Origin: DASQYE01 sp036389315
Lineage (GTDB): Bacteria > Acidobacteriota > Blastocatellia > Pyrinomonadales > Pyrinomonadaceae
Assembly: GCA_036389315.1 (NCBI GenBank)
Contig: DASVQF010000047.1
Span: forward strand, 21,117 to 85,116
Direction: 5' to 3'
Length of the DNA stretch: 64,000 bases
Made by a program: the position numbers and the translations under genes. A model generated the notes under the pieces. It was not told the origin of the DNA and searched no databases. It was given only the letters and a program-made list of their open reading frames with translations. Below, piece by piece: positions 8,849 through 18,336 of the stretch (position 1 is the first letter of the stretch; each line of letters begins with the position of its first letter).

Positions 8849-11778
8849 TGCATTCCCCCTCTGTCGAGCTTGCCCTTGTCAGTGTCCTGTGGCTGCTTGT
8901 GACCGTTGGTGATGACGCATTGCGTATGAGGCGCGCGGGTTTCGATCTGGTGCTCGCCCGGATGGACTAGGCTTTGCGGCGTAATCAGGATGTTGCCTTC
9001 GGGGCTGCGCGCAACGCCCGGCCCTTCGGCCAGGAGCGCGACTTTCTCGGCGCAGTCAACTCCCTCGACCCCTTCGATGACCTGGTAAATCTCCGACTTG
9101 TAGACGGTGCGCCCGAACGCCCAGCCCTCGCTTTGCGCGCGGCCCTCGGCCGGAAGTGGGCGCAGGAAATTGTCGAGCGCATTGGTGATCGCTCGCGTCA
9201 TGCTCGTAGAATCAAAACCGGGGCGCAAGCTTACAGTGGCCTGAACGCTGACGCGCACGTAATCGGGCGCGACGACGTAAACGCGCGTCGTCACGAGCCT
9301 GTGCTGATCCAGATGTCTGCACACGGAGCGCAGGAAGTTGCTGCTCGGCACGGGCTTTGAAGAGAGGCTGTAGGGCACGACGACGACCGTCACAGAGGCC
9401 GGGGCGCGCACGCGCGGATAGTTCTGCAACTCCGGCGAAAAGAGCGGGATGGCACGGGCGCGCGCCACGCGCAGGCCCGGCGTCATCAGTGCCAGTTGCT
9501 CGTAATCGCCCGAGGTCACGGCTTGATAAGGCACTTTCAAATCGAGGCGGGCCCGCGCCTGTGCCTCTTCCAGGCTCTCGGCCTCGCTTCCCCCTGTGGC
9601 GCGCAGAGGGTTCCAGACCTCAAGCTCTGCTAAAGAGCCGAGCGTGATGCCGTAAGGCTCGGCGAACTGATTGATCGCCGAGGCGACGACGTTTCCCTTT
9701 TCGCCGCCTCCCGTCCGCAATGAGATGACGCGGAAATTCTTCCTCTGCTCGTCCGGCGGGACTTGCGGAATCTGTCCGTTGATGCCGTCGCCGAAGCGAA
9801 TCTCTCCGGTGCTCACCTTGAGCACGTAATGCGGGTCGTCCGGCCCCGAAGCGTCGAAATCCTCGACCCTAGTCCAGTCTCGCCAGCGCCACTCCTGCGC
9901 CCCCTTGTCCACTTCCACCACAGACCTCGGCCCCTGTGCCGTCACGGGCGGGCAGGCGCGCGCCATGTGAAAGCTGATTTCGCCAAACAACTGCCCGCCC
10001 TCTGCGGTGGCCTTCGCCGTGTAAGTGATCTCGGCCCTCTGGCCTGCGCGCACCAGGCCACGCGGGAAGGCGGCTTCCTGTCCGCCATCTTCAAAGCGGA
10101 CATCTCCGGTGGCGCGCTCCATGAGCAAGACCTCGCACAAATCCTGTTTGGCTTCGAGCAAGACCCGGACAGTGAAAGGCTCTCCGCTCTTGATGCGAGT
10201 CTGAAAGGTGCGCGTCAGTCTGAGCAGGCAGGCGACTTCTACGGCCTCGCTGTTTTCCGCTTCGACGGCCACCTCTTCCTCGACCTGTAGGAGAAAGTTT
10301 TTTGGGGAGATGCCCGCTTGACCCAGTGAGAAGGTCTGCGAGGGCAGGCCCTTGCTGCGGCCGACGAGGCGCTGCGGCTCAAACTGCGGCAGGCAGGAGA
10401 TGAGCCTGATGTTGGCTTCGCCCTCGGGCGGAATCTTGCCGTGCGTGCCGTCGCCGAAGGTGAGCACTACGCGCCCCCCGGCCTCGTCGCGCTCCAGGGT
10501 GTAGTCGAGCGACTGCGGGCCCGAATCCTCAAGCCCCGCAGCTTGGGCCCAGTCCTTCCAACGCCCGTCGCGCTCGCGCACCTGAACCAGGTTGACGCCT
10601 TTGAGGGCGAGATAGCTTTGAGCGACGAAAGATTGGCCGGGCAGCCCCGTGCCGTCGAAGGCTTGCGTCTCACTCTGGCTGTCGAGCTGGACTAGGGGGA
10701 CTGTATTGAGCGAGATGGTGTCTATTCTCGGCGGCAGCTCGTAACCGGCTTGACGCACGACGGCTCGCAGCCAGTAGAACTCTCCGCCGACCGGCGGAAT
10801 CTCTCGCTTCCCGATCTCTGCGGGGGCCGTAAAGAAGAGACGGCCCGGACGCGAGAGCATCAGCGTCTCGTCGCCTTTGAGGCGCAGGAACTCCGGCTCC
10901 ATCAAAGCGCGTAGAATGCAGTTGCGACTGCGCGCCCCGTCAATCGCAGCGGAGACGAGCGTTTGCGCCTGCGTGGAGAGCTGCTCGAAGGCCGGTCTCT
11001 TTTCGATGGCCTTTCTGATGGCCTCTTTGGATTGAAAGCAGTCGGCCTCGCCTTCGACAAGCTGTTCGGGAATGCTCCCGAGCACGGCGCTCACCTCGGC
11101 GTGGATTTCGAGCGGCGACCATTTGCCGTCCGCACCCGAGTATTCCCAGACGACGAGCGCCGAAGGGAGAGGCTCGGCCCGCTCCGCTCCGTGCGCGCCA
11201 CTTGCGACCGCGTACTGCTCGAAGAGATTGAAGGTCAGCGCGATCACTTGGCCCACAGGCAACGGCGCGTCCAATCCGAGATAGAGCTGGCTGCCCGCTT
11301 CGGCTTCTTCGCCGAAGGCCGGGAAAGAGAGGCCGCCGATTGAGTTGGCGTCCGTGTGATCGTTGAGGCCCGCTTGAGAAAAGCTGAGAACTTTCGCCAG
11401 CTTGACCGGGATGACGAGCAGCGGTTCCGTCGTCTCGAAGACGAGGCTGTCTGAAGTGCTGAGCTTAGTGCCGCGCGGGACGGCTGCGACCGAGCCGCTC
11501 GCCACACCTTTGAAGGTCGCTTCCGTCCGGGCAGGCTGCGCGCTGCGCGGGCGTGTCCCGAGCAGCTTGAGGTATTTGAGATAGCTTTCGTCGCCGATGC
11601 GATCCAGGTAGAACTGCTGCATCTCGGCCAGCCAGGCGAACAGCTCTATGAAGGTGATGCCGGGGTCGTGCCGGTTATGGTCAGTCCATTCCGGGGCCTG
11701 GCGCGGGATCAGCTTCGTCGCCTCTTCCACCAGCACGGTGAAAGTTTTGTCGTCAAGATTGGGTTGCAGTAGTGTCAT
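8845..11778 (-). CDS. Baseplate J-like wedge protein (second)
   Basis: 977 residues, the size of the putative baseplate assembly proteins of phage-tail-like systems (Afp11 / T4 gp6 type). The N-terminus (ATKLIPRQAPEWTDHNRHDPG.TFIELFAWLAEMQQFYLDRI) is typical of this family. Two FGDG..G.IP motifs (FGDGTHGKIPPEG, FGDGINGQIPQVP) and the C-terminal VTSGDYEQLALMTPG..VARARAI section belong to the baseplate-J fold. It should polymerise around the hub to form the wedge ring. It overlaps the propeller-Tail_P2_I gene by 4 bp and begins 6 bp after the first J-type gene ends. Confidence 0.85.
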   Translation of the reverse strand: MTLLQPNLDDKTFTVLVEEATKLIPRQAPEWTDHNRHDPGITFIELFAWLAEMQQFYLDRIGDESYLKYLKLLGTRPRSAQPARTEATFKGVASGSVAAVPRGTKLSTSDSLVFETTEPLLVIPVKLAKVLSFSQAGLNDHTDANSIGGLSFPAFGEEAEAGSQLYLGLDAPLPVGQVIALTFNLFEQYAVASGAHGAERAEPLPSALVVWEYSGADGKWSPLEIHAEVSAVLGSIPEQLVEGEADCFQSKEAIRKAIEKRPAFEQLSTQAQTLVSAAIDGARSRNCILRALMEPEFLRLKGDETLMLSRPGRLFFTAPAEIGKREIPPVGGEFYWLRAVVRQAGYELPPRIDTISLNTVPLVQLDSQSETQAFDGTGLPGQSFVAQSYLALKGVNLVQVRERDGRWKDWAQAAGLEDSGPQSLDYTLERDEAGGRVVLTFGDGTHGKIPPEGEANIRLISCLPQFEPQRLVGRSKGLPSQTFSLGQAGISPKNFLLQVEEEVAVEAENSEAVEVACLLRLTRTFQTRIKSGEPFTVRVLLEAKQDLCEVLLMERATGDVRFEDGGQEAAFPRGLVRAGQRAEITYTAKATAEGGQLFGEISFHMARACPPVTAQGPRSVVEVDKGAQEWRWRDWTRVEDFDASGPDDPHYVLKVSTGEIRFGDGINGQIPQVPPDEQRKNFRVISLRTGGGEKGNVVASAINQFAEPYGITLGSLAELEVWNPLRATGGSEAESLEEAQARARLDLKVPYQAVTSGDYEQLALMTPGLRVARARAIPLFSPELQNYPRVRAPASVTVVVVPYSLSSKPVPSSNFLRSVCRHLDQHRLVTTRVYVVAPDYVRVSVQATVSLRPGFDSTSMTRAITNALDNFLRPLPAEGRAQSEGWAFGRTVYKSEIYQVIEGVEGVDCAEKVALLAEGPGVARSPEGNILITPQSLVHPGEHQIETRAPHTQCVITNGHKQPQDTDKGKLDRGGMQ

Positions 11779-11784
11779 GCTGGC

Positions 11785-14700
11785 TCACCCCAGGGGTTTG
11801 ACTGTGATCTTGTGCTCGCCGCTGAAGACCAGCGTGTAACTGGGCACGGAGAGGTCTGGCGGGCGCTCTTCCTCAAAGAGCCGCGCCGGGCCCGTGTAGC
11901 TTCCGCCGGGCGTGATCTGGCGCAAAGTCATCGTCAGCTTCTCGACGTGATCGACGCCTTCGACCGCTTCGAGCAGCGCGTAGAAATCCGACAGGCACGG
12001 CAGACGGCCGAACTCCCAACCGCTGCCCCCGTAGCCGCCCGCGAGCGGATGCAGGAACCGTTCGAGGCGGGCAATGGCAGCGGCCTCGACCTGCGGCGAA
12101 AGGTCTATCGTCAAGGGGAACAGCTCGGCCGAGATTGCGACTTCGACGTAGGCCGGGCCGATGACCTTGACCTGTTTGGGATAGGAGGCGACGTTAGGAG
12201 AGCGCTCGCGCAGGTACTTTTCGACGCGCGCGCGAAGCTGCGGCGAAGGCGTGGGCCGCGAGTCACCGCTGCCCGGCACGATAATGACCGTCACCCAATC
12301 CGTCCCGAACGAGCCCTCGTCGTTGAAGGTCGGCAGGCACTTGACGCGCGCCACCGCTTGCGAAGCTTCGCGGGCGAGCCACTCGAAGTCCTCGGCCGTA
12401 ATGGCGCGCCGCCTGTGCTTGAGAACTTGCGGCCCACGCACCAGCGCCTTCTCCAGGGGCTCCGTGTCGGAGCCGCCGCCCGCCGCTTCCGGGTTCGTGA
12501 CCTTCTCGACGAAAGGGATGGTGGTGCGCAAGGTGTTGATGAGGGTCGCGGCGACGTTGCCGCGCGAGCCGCCGCCCGCCTGGTAGGTCGCCTTGATGTT
12601 GTCCTTGCCGATGGGCGGAATCATGCCGTGCTCGCCGTCGCCGAACTGTATCTGCCCCGAAGTGCGGTCGATGCTGTAGACGCGCGCGTGTGGGCCCGCT
12701 TCGGAAAGATCGTCGAGCGGGCTCCAGCGAATGTAGAACTCCGTCACACGTCCTTCCGTGTCCCTCGTCAGCTCGACTTCAAGGTCGCTCCCGGCGGCCA
12801 TCTGCTTGCGCTCGGTCTCGGTGAGCGTGCCGAACTCGTTAATCCACACCGACTCTTCGATGACCCGCGACTTGGTGAGCACGAAGCTCTGGGCCGCGCC
12901 GCCGCTGCTTGAGCCGACGATTTCCCCCTGGATAGTTTCGGCCTGCGTGGCCCAGACCGTGTTGAGATAGATGCCCTTGACTTGCGGCGCGGGCGGCGCG
13001 CTCGCCTCGGAGCCTTCGGGCGGCGCGGGCCTGAACAGGCTCTCGACATCCGTCGCGCGAATCCAGTAGAGAGTCTGCCCAAAGCGCGGAACGGCTGCGA
13101 AATCTTCCGGGCCGATGAATTCGACCGTGCCGCTCTCCGTCAGATTCATCGTACCGTCTGTGATAATGAGGCGCGCCCATTGGCCCACCGCTTCGCGCTC
13201 GCGCAGGTAAGCCCACTCGACGCGCGGCCTCTCCTCTTCGGCGTACTCCTGCTCGGCGAGCGAGAAGAAGATGCTGATGGGCCCTTTGAGCGGGGGCCGG
13301 TCAAAGCCCAGGTAGAGCGCCTGCGCGTCGTCTTCGAGCGGGACGAAGGGCGAGAACTTATCCGTCGGAGAGTCGAACTGTAGATTATTGAGCGTCTGCA
13401 CGTAGGTGGGCCGCGCGCCCTCCACGCTGTAACCGATCTTCAACATCGTGAGCATGGGCGGCAGAATGGCGCTGTTGTCAATCACGACTCTGAAGGGCTG
13501 GTTGCTCAACTCTTCGGCGGCGGGCGGCGATGAGAGCGACTGCGTGTTGTCGATGACGGTGAACTTTTCCTGACCGTAATCGCCGAAGGCTATGCGCACG
13601 CGTATCCAGTAGTTCTCCTGCCCGACGACGGTCGTCGCGGCGATGTCTGCGGGACAGGTGAAGATCAGGATGCCCTGGCCCGTCAGAGCGCCCGTGCCGT
13701 CCTGTAGTCCTTCGATGGCGACCCAGCCGTTGCCGTTCCAGTATTCCCAGGAGAGTTCGGGCCGCTTGCGGTTCGGGTCAACCGAGCCTTCCTCGCCATG
13801 TGTGACCACTCTGTCGTAGACGGCCTTGGCCGCCTTTTCGCGTATATCGAGGGTCGTGGCGCGCGTGCTGCCGGGGCCCGTGTCGCCGATGATCTGTGCC
13901 GTCTCTTCCACGGACAAGCGAAGAAGCTGCGTGGTGTTTCGGATTCCCGCAGCCTTGAGGAGGCGTCCATAAACTTCTCCGATGCCGAGCACGCGCTCGA
14001 CATCTATGCCGCCGAGCCCTTTCAAGACCGCATTGACCGAGATGGTGATGAGCGCGCCTTTTTTAGAGAAAGCCTCCGCGCTGGCGAGATAGAAGATGTC
14101 GCCCTGCCTGGGGCGCGTCCCGATCTCTCCGGCCTGCGGGGCCCGGCCAAACGGATAGAGCGCCCTGGTTGACGACGGCGGAACGATTAACGGGAGATCG
14201 TTGAAGAAGGCTGCGTCCGGGTCAACCCCCACGGAGGGCGACGACGTGGTCGTCGTGCCGGTCGTCGTGGAGCCTTGCGGCAAGGCGTTGACGGTGATGC
14301 GGCCAAGTGTGAGACGGGCGAGCGGGCTGAGCTTGGAGAGATCAGATTCTACGCGACACCTGATCCAGCGGCTCTTGACGCCGTTGACCTTGACCGGCTT
14401 GAGCTGGTCGAAGCTCTCTTTCTTGAGCACCGTGAGGCCGTTCGCGAAGACGGCGGCGGCGAATGTGCGCCAGTCGAGCGAGGTGACGCTCTTGCCTTCC
14501 ACCAGCTCCTTCTTCTCGCCCACGCAATACTGCCACTCGACGCCTTTGCCGTGTACCAGCGCGGCCCCGTCCGCTCCCATGCTCAATTCGATGCGCGCCG
14601 GGCTCATGATGTTGAAGAGGTCGTCATGGCCGAGGTAGAGGCTGTGCTCCTGCTTATTCTGCCGCCCGTCTGTGAAGAGTTCAGCGACCGTTTTCTCCTG

Positions 14701-15159
14701 TAACTGCGCCGTGTGATCGAGCACTTCGTCTGAGGCGGGGACGAGGCTCAGGACGGCCAGCAGTTTGGCCGGAGTGGCGAGGATTGTCCGCTCTGTCTCG
14801 AAGACGACGGGCTCCGGCTCACCCGTCGGGCTGGCGGCCGCCTGCGACCTGGCCGCGATACGGACGGCCTCCTTAGCGCCCGTGCTCAGCAGGAATGAGA
14901 GCGGCGCGCGAGCCGGGAGCGCGGGCAGCAGCTTGATGCCGATCATTTCGAGGAAGGCGATGAAGTTTTTCAGCGGCACGTCGTTCAGCCGCCGGATGAT
15001 GCCTTCGAGCATCTTGGCGAAGATTTTCAGCAGCGCCGCGCCCGCGCCGCTCTCTTCCCGCGCAGCCCACTCAGGCGTGTAGGCGGGCGCGAGGCGGCGC
15101 GCCTCTTCCAGTATCGCGTCGAAGTTTCGCGGGTCAATGATGGGCGCTGTCGTCGCCAA
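11785..15159 (-). CDS. Baseplate J-like wedge protein (first)
   Basis: 1124 residues. The start is TTG at 15159, directly after the gp25 stop. An AGGAG inside the last codons of gp25 lies at suitable spacing, so translation is probably coupled. Family signs are the N-terminus (RRLAPAYTPEWA...GAALLKIFAKMLEGIIRRLNDVP), WxYWNG.GW repeat-like segments, FGDGEHGMIPPIGKDN, and the C-terminal ITAEDFEWLAREAS.AVARVKCL section. It pairs with the next gene as the two large wedge subunits (Afp11/Afp12-like arrangement). Confidence 0.85.
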   Translation of the reverse strand: MATTAPIIDPRNFDAILEEARRLAPAYTPEWAAREESGAGAALLKIFAKMLEGIIRRLNDVPLKNFIAFLEMIGIKLLPALPARAPLSFLLSTGAKEAVRIAARSQAAASPTGEPEPVVFETERTILATPAKLLAVLSLVPASDEVLDHTAQLQEKTVAELFTDGRQNKQEHSLYLGHDDLFNIMSPARIELSMGADGAALVHGKGVEWQYCVGEKKELVEGKSVTSLDWRTFAAAVFANGLTVLKKESFDQLKPVKVNGVKSRWIRCRVESDLSKLSPLARLTLGRITVNALPQGSTTTGTTTTSSPSVGVDPDAAFFNDLPLIVPPSSTRALYPFGRAPQAGEIGTRPRQGDIFYLASAEAFSKKGALITISVNAVLKGLGGIDVERVLGIGEVYGRLLKAAGIRNTTQLLRLSVEETAQIIGDTGPGSTRATTLDIREKAAKAVYDRVVTHGEEGSVDPNRKRPELSWEYWNGNGWVAIEGLQDGTGALTGQGILIFTCPADIAATTVVGQENYWIRVRIAFGDYGQEKFTVIDNTQSLSSPPAAEELSNQPFRVVIDNSAILPPMLTMLKIGYSVEGARPTYVQTLNNLQFDSPTDKFSPFVPLEDDAQALYLGFDRPPLKGPISIFFSLAEQEYAEEERPRVEWAYLREREAVGQWARLIITDGTMNLTESGTVEFIGPEDFAAVPRFGQTLYWIRATDVESLFRPAPPEGSEASAPPAPQVKGIYLNTVWATQAETIQGEIVGSSSGGAAQSFVLTKSRVIEESVWINEFGTLTETERKQMAAGSDLEVELTRDTEGRVTEFYIRWSPLDDLSEAGPHARVYSIDRTSGQIQFGDGEHGMIPPIGKDNIKATYQAGGGSRGNVAATLINTLRTTIPFVEKVTNPEAAGGGSDTEPLEKALVRGPQVLKHRRRAITAEDFEWLAREASQAVARVKCLPTFNDEGSFGTDWVTVIIVPGSGDSRPTPSPQLRARVEKYLRERSPNVASYPKQVKVIGPAYVEVAISAELFPLTIDLSPQVEAAAIARLERFLHPLAGGYGGSGWEFGRLPCLSDFYALLEAVEGVDHVEKLTMTLRQITPGGSYTGPARLFEEERPPDLSVPSYTLVFSGEHKITVKPLG

Positions 15160-15160
15160 C

Positions 15161-15553
15161 TCAGGTTTGCTCCTTCAGGTAAAAGGGAAAGACCAGATTG
15201 AAACGAGTGTTGGTCGCCCTCACCTCGTAGTCCAGATTGATGAGCAGCTTTCCGATCTCGCCCCGGTCAGGCTCGACCTTGACATCGAGCACTTGTATCC
15301 GAGGCTCCCACTTGACGAGCGCGTCCTGCACCTCGGCCTGAATGCGCCCGAGCGTCGTCGTGCTCATCGAAGCGAAGACGAAGTCGTAGAGGCCCGCACC
15401 GAAATCGGCCCGCATCACGCGCTCGCCCCTGGCCGTCATGAGGATGATGCGGATGGCCTCGCGCACATCATCCTCGTAATCCGACATGGCAATCCTGCCG
15501 GTCGCGTCCACCTCGACGGGAAACTTCCATCCTCTGCCAAGAAAGTCCTTCAT
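15161..15553 (-). CDS. gp25-like baseplate wedge protein (GPW/gp25 family)
   Basis: 130 residues, the usual family length. It carries the conserved GERVMRADFGAGLYDFVFA segment (E-R-x-M-x-x-x-F-G) after an N-terminal DVREAIRIIL helix. In T4, T6SS (TssE) and eCIS (Afp9) this protein ties the baseplate to the first sheath ring. It starts 4 bp after the PAAR gene, and its end carries the ribosome binding site of the next gene. Confidence 0.93.
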   Translation of the reverse strand: MKDFLGRGWKFPVEVDATGRIAMSDYEDDVREAIRIILMTARGERVMRADFGAGLYDFVFASMSTTTLGRIQAEVQDALVKWEPRIQVLDVKVEPDRGEIGKLLINLDYEVRATNTRFNLVFPFYLKEQT

Positions 15554-15556
15554 AGC

Positions 15557-15850
15557 CTATCCGATCTGCACCGTCGGCTCGCCCATCGCGATTGAGTTGG
15601 GCGGCCCAGACTCCGTAATCATGTCGCCCTGGCGCGCGGCCGGCATGTTGTTGATAAGGACGGTGGTGCTGCCCATCGCCACCATCCCGCCGACGTGCGG
15701 GACGACGCCCGTGACCAGCGGGCAAGTATGAAAATCTGCGGTCGCGCGCCAGGCCGGTTTTCCTCCGATCAGGACGTTGACGCTGCCGGGCCCGGGCGCG
15801 AGCGGCGTCCCGTGGCTCGTCTGATCTCCCATGCGTGCGGCAAAAGGCAT
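15557..15850 (-). CDS. PAAR-type spike tip protein
   Basis: 97 residues from the ATG at 15850, with GGAG about 11 bases upstream. A TTG at 15871 overlapping the previous stop would add seven residues but is a poorer start. The sequence has PAAR-repeat features: an ARMGDQTSHGTPL start, GKPAWR, a conserved FHTCP with downstream PHVGG, and AARQGD. PAAR proteins form the sharp metal-bound cone at the end of the spike (Afp10 position). Its place between the spike (VgrG-like) and gp25 genes fits this role. Confidence 0.9.
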   Translation of the reverse strand: MPFAARMGDQTSHGTPLAPGPGSVNVLIGGKPAWRATADFHTCPLVTGVVPHVGGMVAMGSTTVLINNMPAARQGDMITESGPPNSIAMGEPTVQIG

Positions 15851-15867
15851 AATCGTTTGCACTCCTC

Positions 15868-16572
15868 TCAATTGATTTTGACCAGCGAGCCCTGGATGGT
15901 GAGCGTCGAGCTTGACTTGACGGTCATCGCGGCGTCGGAGGCGATCTCCATCTGCTGCGATTTGAGCTTCATCGAGCTGTCGGCGGTAATCTCTATGTTC
16001 TGCGCGCTGAGCGTGATCTTGGTCTTGGCGGAGATGGCCAGCGAGTTCTGGGCCGAATCAATCTCGATCTTATTGTCGCCGGTCTTGTCCTTGATGGTGA
16101 TCTTCTCCGCGCCGGAAGTGTCGTCCAACAGCAGTTGATGTCCGGCTTTGGTCGTGATCTGCACCTGCTCTTTGCCGTCGCCGTCGTTGAAGATGAATTC
16201 GTGGCCGCTGCGCGAGCGAATGACGCGCTCGTCGTTCTTGCCGTCTGAGTTGTCGCGCGGCGGCACATCCACGCCGTTCCACAACGCGCCGAGCACGTAA
16301 GGGAAGCGCACGTCTCCATGCTCGAAGGCGACCAGGACTTCGTCGTCAACTTCCGGCAGGTAGAAGCTGCCGCGCCCCTTGCCGGCCATCAAGGTCGCAA
16401 TCCGGGCCCAGTGGCTTTCGTCCTCGTCGTTGAGCCAGGGGAAGCGCACCCTGACGCGTCCGATCTTTTCCGGGTCTTGAATGTTGGTGACGACGCCGAC
16501 GACGACCCCGAATATCTTGTCCCGGTGCTGCTGCTCCGGGCTCTCTGTTGTGAGCAGCTCTAGTATGTTCAC
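15868..16572 (-). CDS. Spike protein, phage baseplate assembly protein V / VgrG-like
   Basis: 234 residues from a GTG whose bases overlap the stop of the hub gene (GTGA). Residues about 15-110 are the gp5/VgrG OB-fold (FGVVVGVVTNIQDPEKIGRVRVRFP, then DDEVLVAFEHGDVRFPYVLGALWNG). The rest is a triple-stranded beta-helix with short alternating repeats (ITIKDK, IEIDSA, ISAKTK, ITLSAQ, IEITAD and so on). With the upstream gpD-like gene it makes a split version of the VgrG/Afp8 hub-spike. Confidence 0.92.
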   Translation of the reverse strand: MNILELLTTESPEQQHRDKIFGVVVGVVTNIQDPEKIGRVRVRFPWLNDEDESHWARIATLMAGKGRGSFYLPEVDDEVLVAFEHGDVRFPYVLGALWNGVDVPPRDNSDGKNDERVIRSRSGHEFIFNDGDGKEQVQITTKAGHQLLLDDTSGAEKITIKDKTGDNKIEIDSAQNSLAISAKTKITLSAQNIEITADSSMKLKSQQMEIASDAAMTVKSSSTLTIQGSLVKIN

Positions 16573-17639
16573 GTCGCATTCCTCGCCACGGTAAACCTGG
16601 TCTTGTAGCCCTTGCGATTGACCGCGTGCGTCGAAGAAGTGATGTAGTAAAGGCCGCTGAAGCGTTGGCCCAACCCTTTGAACTCGACGACCTCACCGGC
16701 ACGAATGTCCGTGTTGCCGATGGCCGTGCCCTCGCCCGTAATGAAGTCCACGGCCAGCTCGTTGAAGCGGCCCTTGGCGATCTGCGCCGCCTCGCCTTCG
16801 GAGAAGACCGGCTTGTCCACGACGAAGGTCTTGGTCTTGTCGAAGGCCGATTCGCTGATCGCGACGCCGAGCTTCGAGCCGCTCATGGTGCTAACCTCGT
16901 CGCCCTGCCGGGCACGCCCGACGATGGCCTCCTTGGTCTTGATGTTCCAGCCCTGGACGATCACTTCGCTGACCTGTCGCATGGTGCTCAGGCGCGGGTA
17001 AAAGGCTTCGAGCGTGAGGCCGAAATTGAGCGACACGATCTTGCCCTTGTTGTTGGCCGCCTTGCGAAAGAGCAAGGTCTTGTCCTTGACCGTCACTTCG
17101 TAGTTGATGCGCCGCGCGCGTTCGAGCAGGAAATCAATGTCCGTCTGATTGCTCTGCAAGACGTATTCGTGCGTGATCTGCGTGTCTTCGACCTGCGCGC
17201 GCAATTTAAGGTTGCCGGCGATCTGCTCGGCGATCTGGCTGTCTTTCATGTTGGTGAAGGAGCGGGTCGCGCGTCCACGCCGGAAGCGGTGGAGCAGGTC
17301 GTAGCCGTGAACTTTCAGCGTCGGCGCTTCCGTGCCGGGGTACTCCGGTTCGAGCGCCGTGATCTCACCTTTGAGCATGCTGCGCACGTTGTCCACGTAG
17401 CCGATCTTGATCTCGACCTCCGCGCCCTCTGCGAGCAGGTTGCCGTCAATCCACTTGAACTCCTGCGTCGAAGAGTTCCAGTTGTTGAAGGTGATGGTGA
17501 ACATGCCCGCCCCTTCGACGTAGTCGCTGACCTTCACGTCGAGGATGTCCAGGGCGGGCTCGGCCGGAAGCTCGCTTCCGCCTATGAGCACCTTGAAAGC
17601 CGGCGCGTCGCGTACCTGTTCCAGAGTCGGTTCAGCCAT
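16569..17639 (-). CDS. Tail hub protein, phage late control gene D family
   Basis: 356 residues, similar to P2 gpD / T4 gp27. It has a beta-barrel N-terminus, the central YVLQSNQTDIDFLLERARRINYEV segment that is a signature of the family, and a C-terminal barrel. It forms the trimeric hub that joins the tube to the spike. It sits between the LysM tube initiator and the spike gene, with a GTGA overlap with the latter. Confidence 0.92.
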   Translation of the reverse strand: MAEPTLEQVRDAPAFKVLIGGSELPAEPALDILDVKVSDYVEGAGMFTITFNNWNSSTQEFKWIDGNLLAEGAEVEIKIGYVDNVRSMLKGEITALEPEYPGTEAPTLKVHGYDLLHRFRRGRATRSFTNMKDSQIAEQIAGNLKLRAQVEDTQITHEYVLQSNQTDIDFLLERARRINYEVTVKDKTLLFRKAANNKGKIVSLNFGLTLEAFYPRLSTMRQVSEVIVQGWNIKTKEAIVGRARQGDEVSTMSGSKLGVAISESAFDKTKTFVVDKPVFSEGEAAQIAKGRFNELAVDFITGEGTAIGNTDIRAGEVVEFKGLGQRFSGLYYITSSTHAVNRKGYKTRFTVARNAT

Positions 17640-17654
17640 CAGTCGAACCTTTTC

Positions 17655-18308
17655 CTACTCAATCGGCGGCACGACCAGCGTGCGGCCCGGTTCCAGTATG
17701 CGAGGGTTACGAATGGCGTTAGCGGTGGCGAGCCGCCGCCAGTTCAAGGGGTCGCCCCAGACGCTCGCGGCGATGCCGCTCAAGGTATCGCCTTCGCGCA
17801 CGGTGTAAGTCTGCGCGGGGAAGGAGCCCCGGCGCGGCTCGCGTTGCAGCTCCGTTTTGGGCAGCTCGAACTCTTTGAAGGAGACGCTGACTTTGGCCCG
17901 GACAGGTGTGCCGTCGCCTCTAAAGAGCGTGAACTGCTGCTTGAGACTTTCGAGCACGCACTTGAAGGGGAAGCCGGTCGCAGGGTTCGCCAGGCCCCAG
18001 CTCAATTCGACGAGCGGGGGACGCTTGCCGTTGTTGCCTTCGTCTGTGGTGACGACGAGCAGCTTTGCCAGCTTGCCCGTGTGCAGGCGCACGTCCTCGT
18101 TCTTTTCGTAGGTGTCGAAGAACAGCTCCATCGAAAGGCGCTTGCGGTCGCCGCCCGTGTACTGAAGCTCAGGCCGGCGGCGGTTCCCCTGCTGATCCTG
18201 CCACTTGCTGCCGTCCTCGACGGTGTATTCCGTCGGGTTGAAGAGAACATCGAACTCTTTATTGTTGTCGAGGTTCTTGATCTTCATTTTTTCGAGCTTC
18301 TGCGCCAT
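17655..18308 (-). CDS. LysM-domain tube initiator / baseplate protein (Afp7- or gp53-like)
   Basis: 217 residues. Residues 1-150 match the family that precedes gpD in contractile tails (KIKNLDNNKEFDVLFNPTEYTV, then RKRLSMELFFDTYEK). A C-terminal LysM lies at about 165-214 (YTVREGDTLSGIAASVWGD, WRRLATANAI.NPR.LEPGRTLVVPP). In Afp-type particles this protein joins the hub to the first tube ring. The LysM here is probably structural rather than wall-binding. The gene starts 28 bp after the large Arg-rich gene. Confidence 0.9.
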   Translation of the reverse strand: MAQKLEKMKIKNLDNNKEFDVLFNPTEYTVEDGSKWQDQQGNRRRPELQYTGGDRKRLSMELFFDTYEKNEDVRLHTGKLAKLLVVTTDEGNNGKRPPLVELSWGLANPATGFPFKCVLESLKQQFTLFRGDGTPVRAKVSVSFKEFELPKTELQREPRRGSFPAQTYTVREGDTLSGIAASVWGDPLNWRRLATANAIRNPRILEPGRTLVVPPIE

Positions 18309-18336
18309 CTCTACTCCTCACGAAAACGAAAGCGAG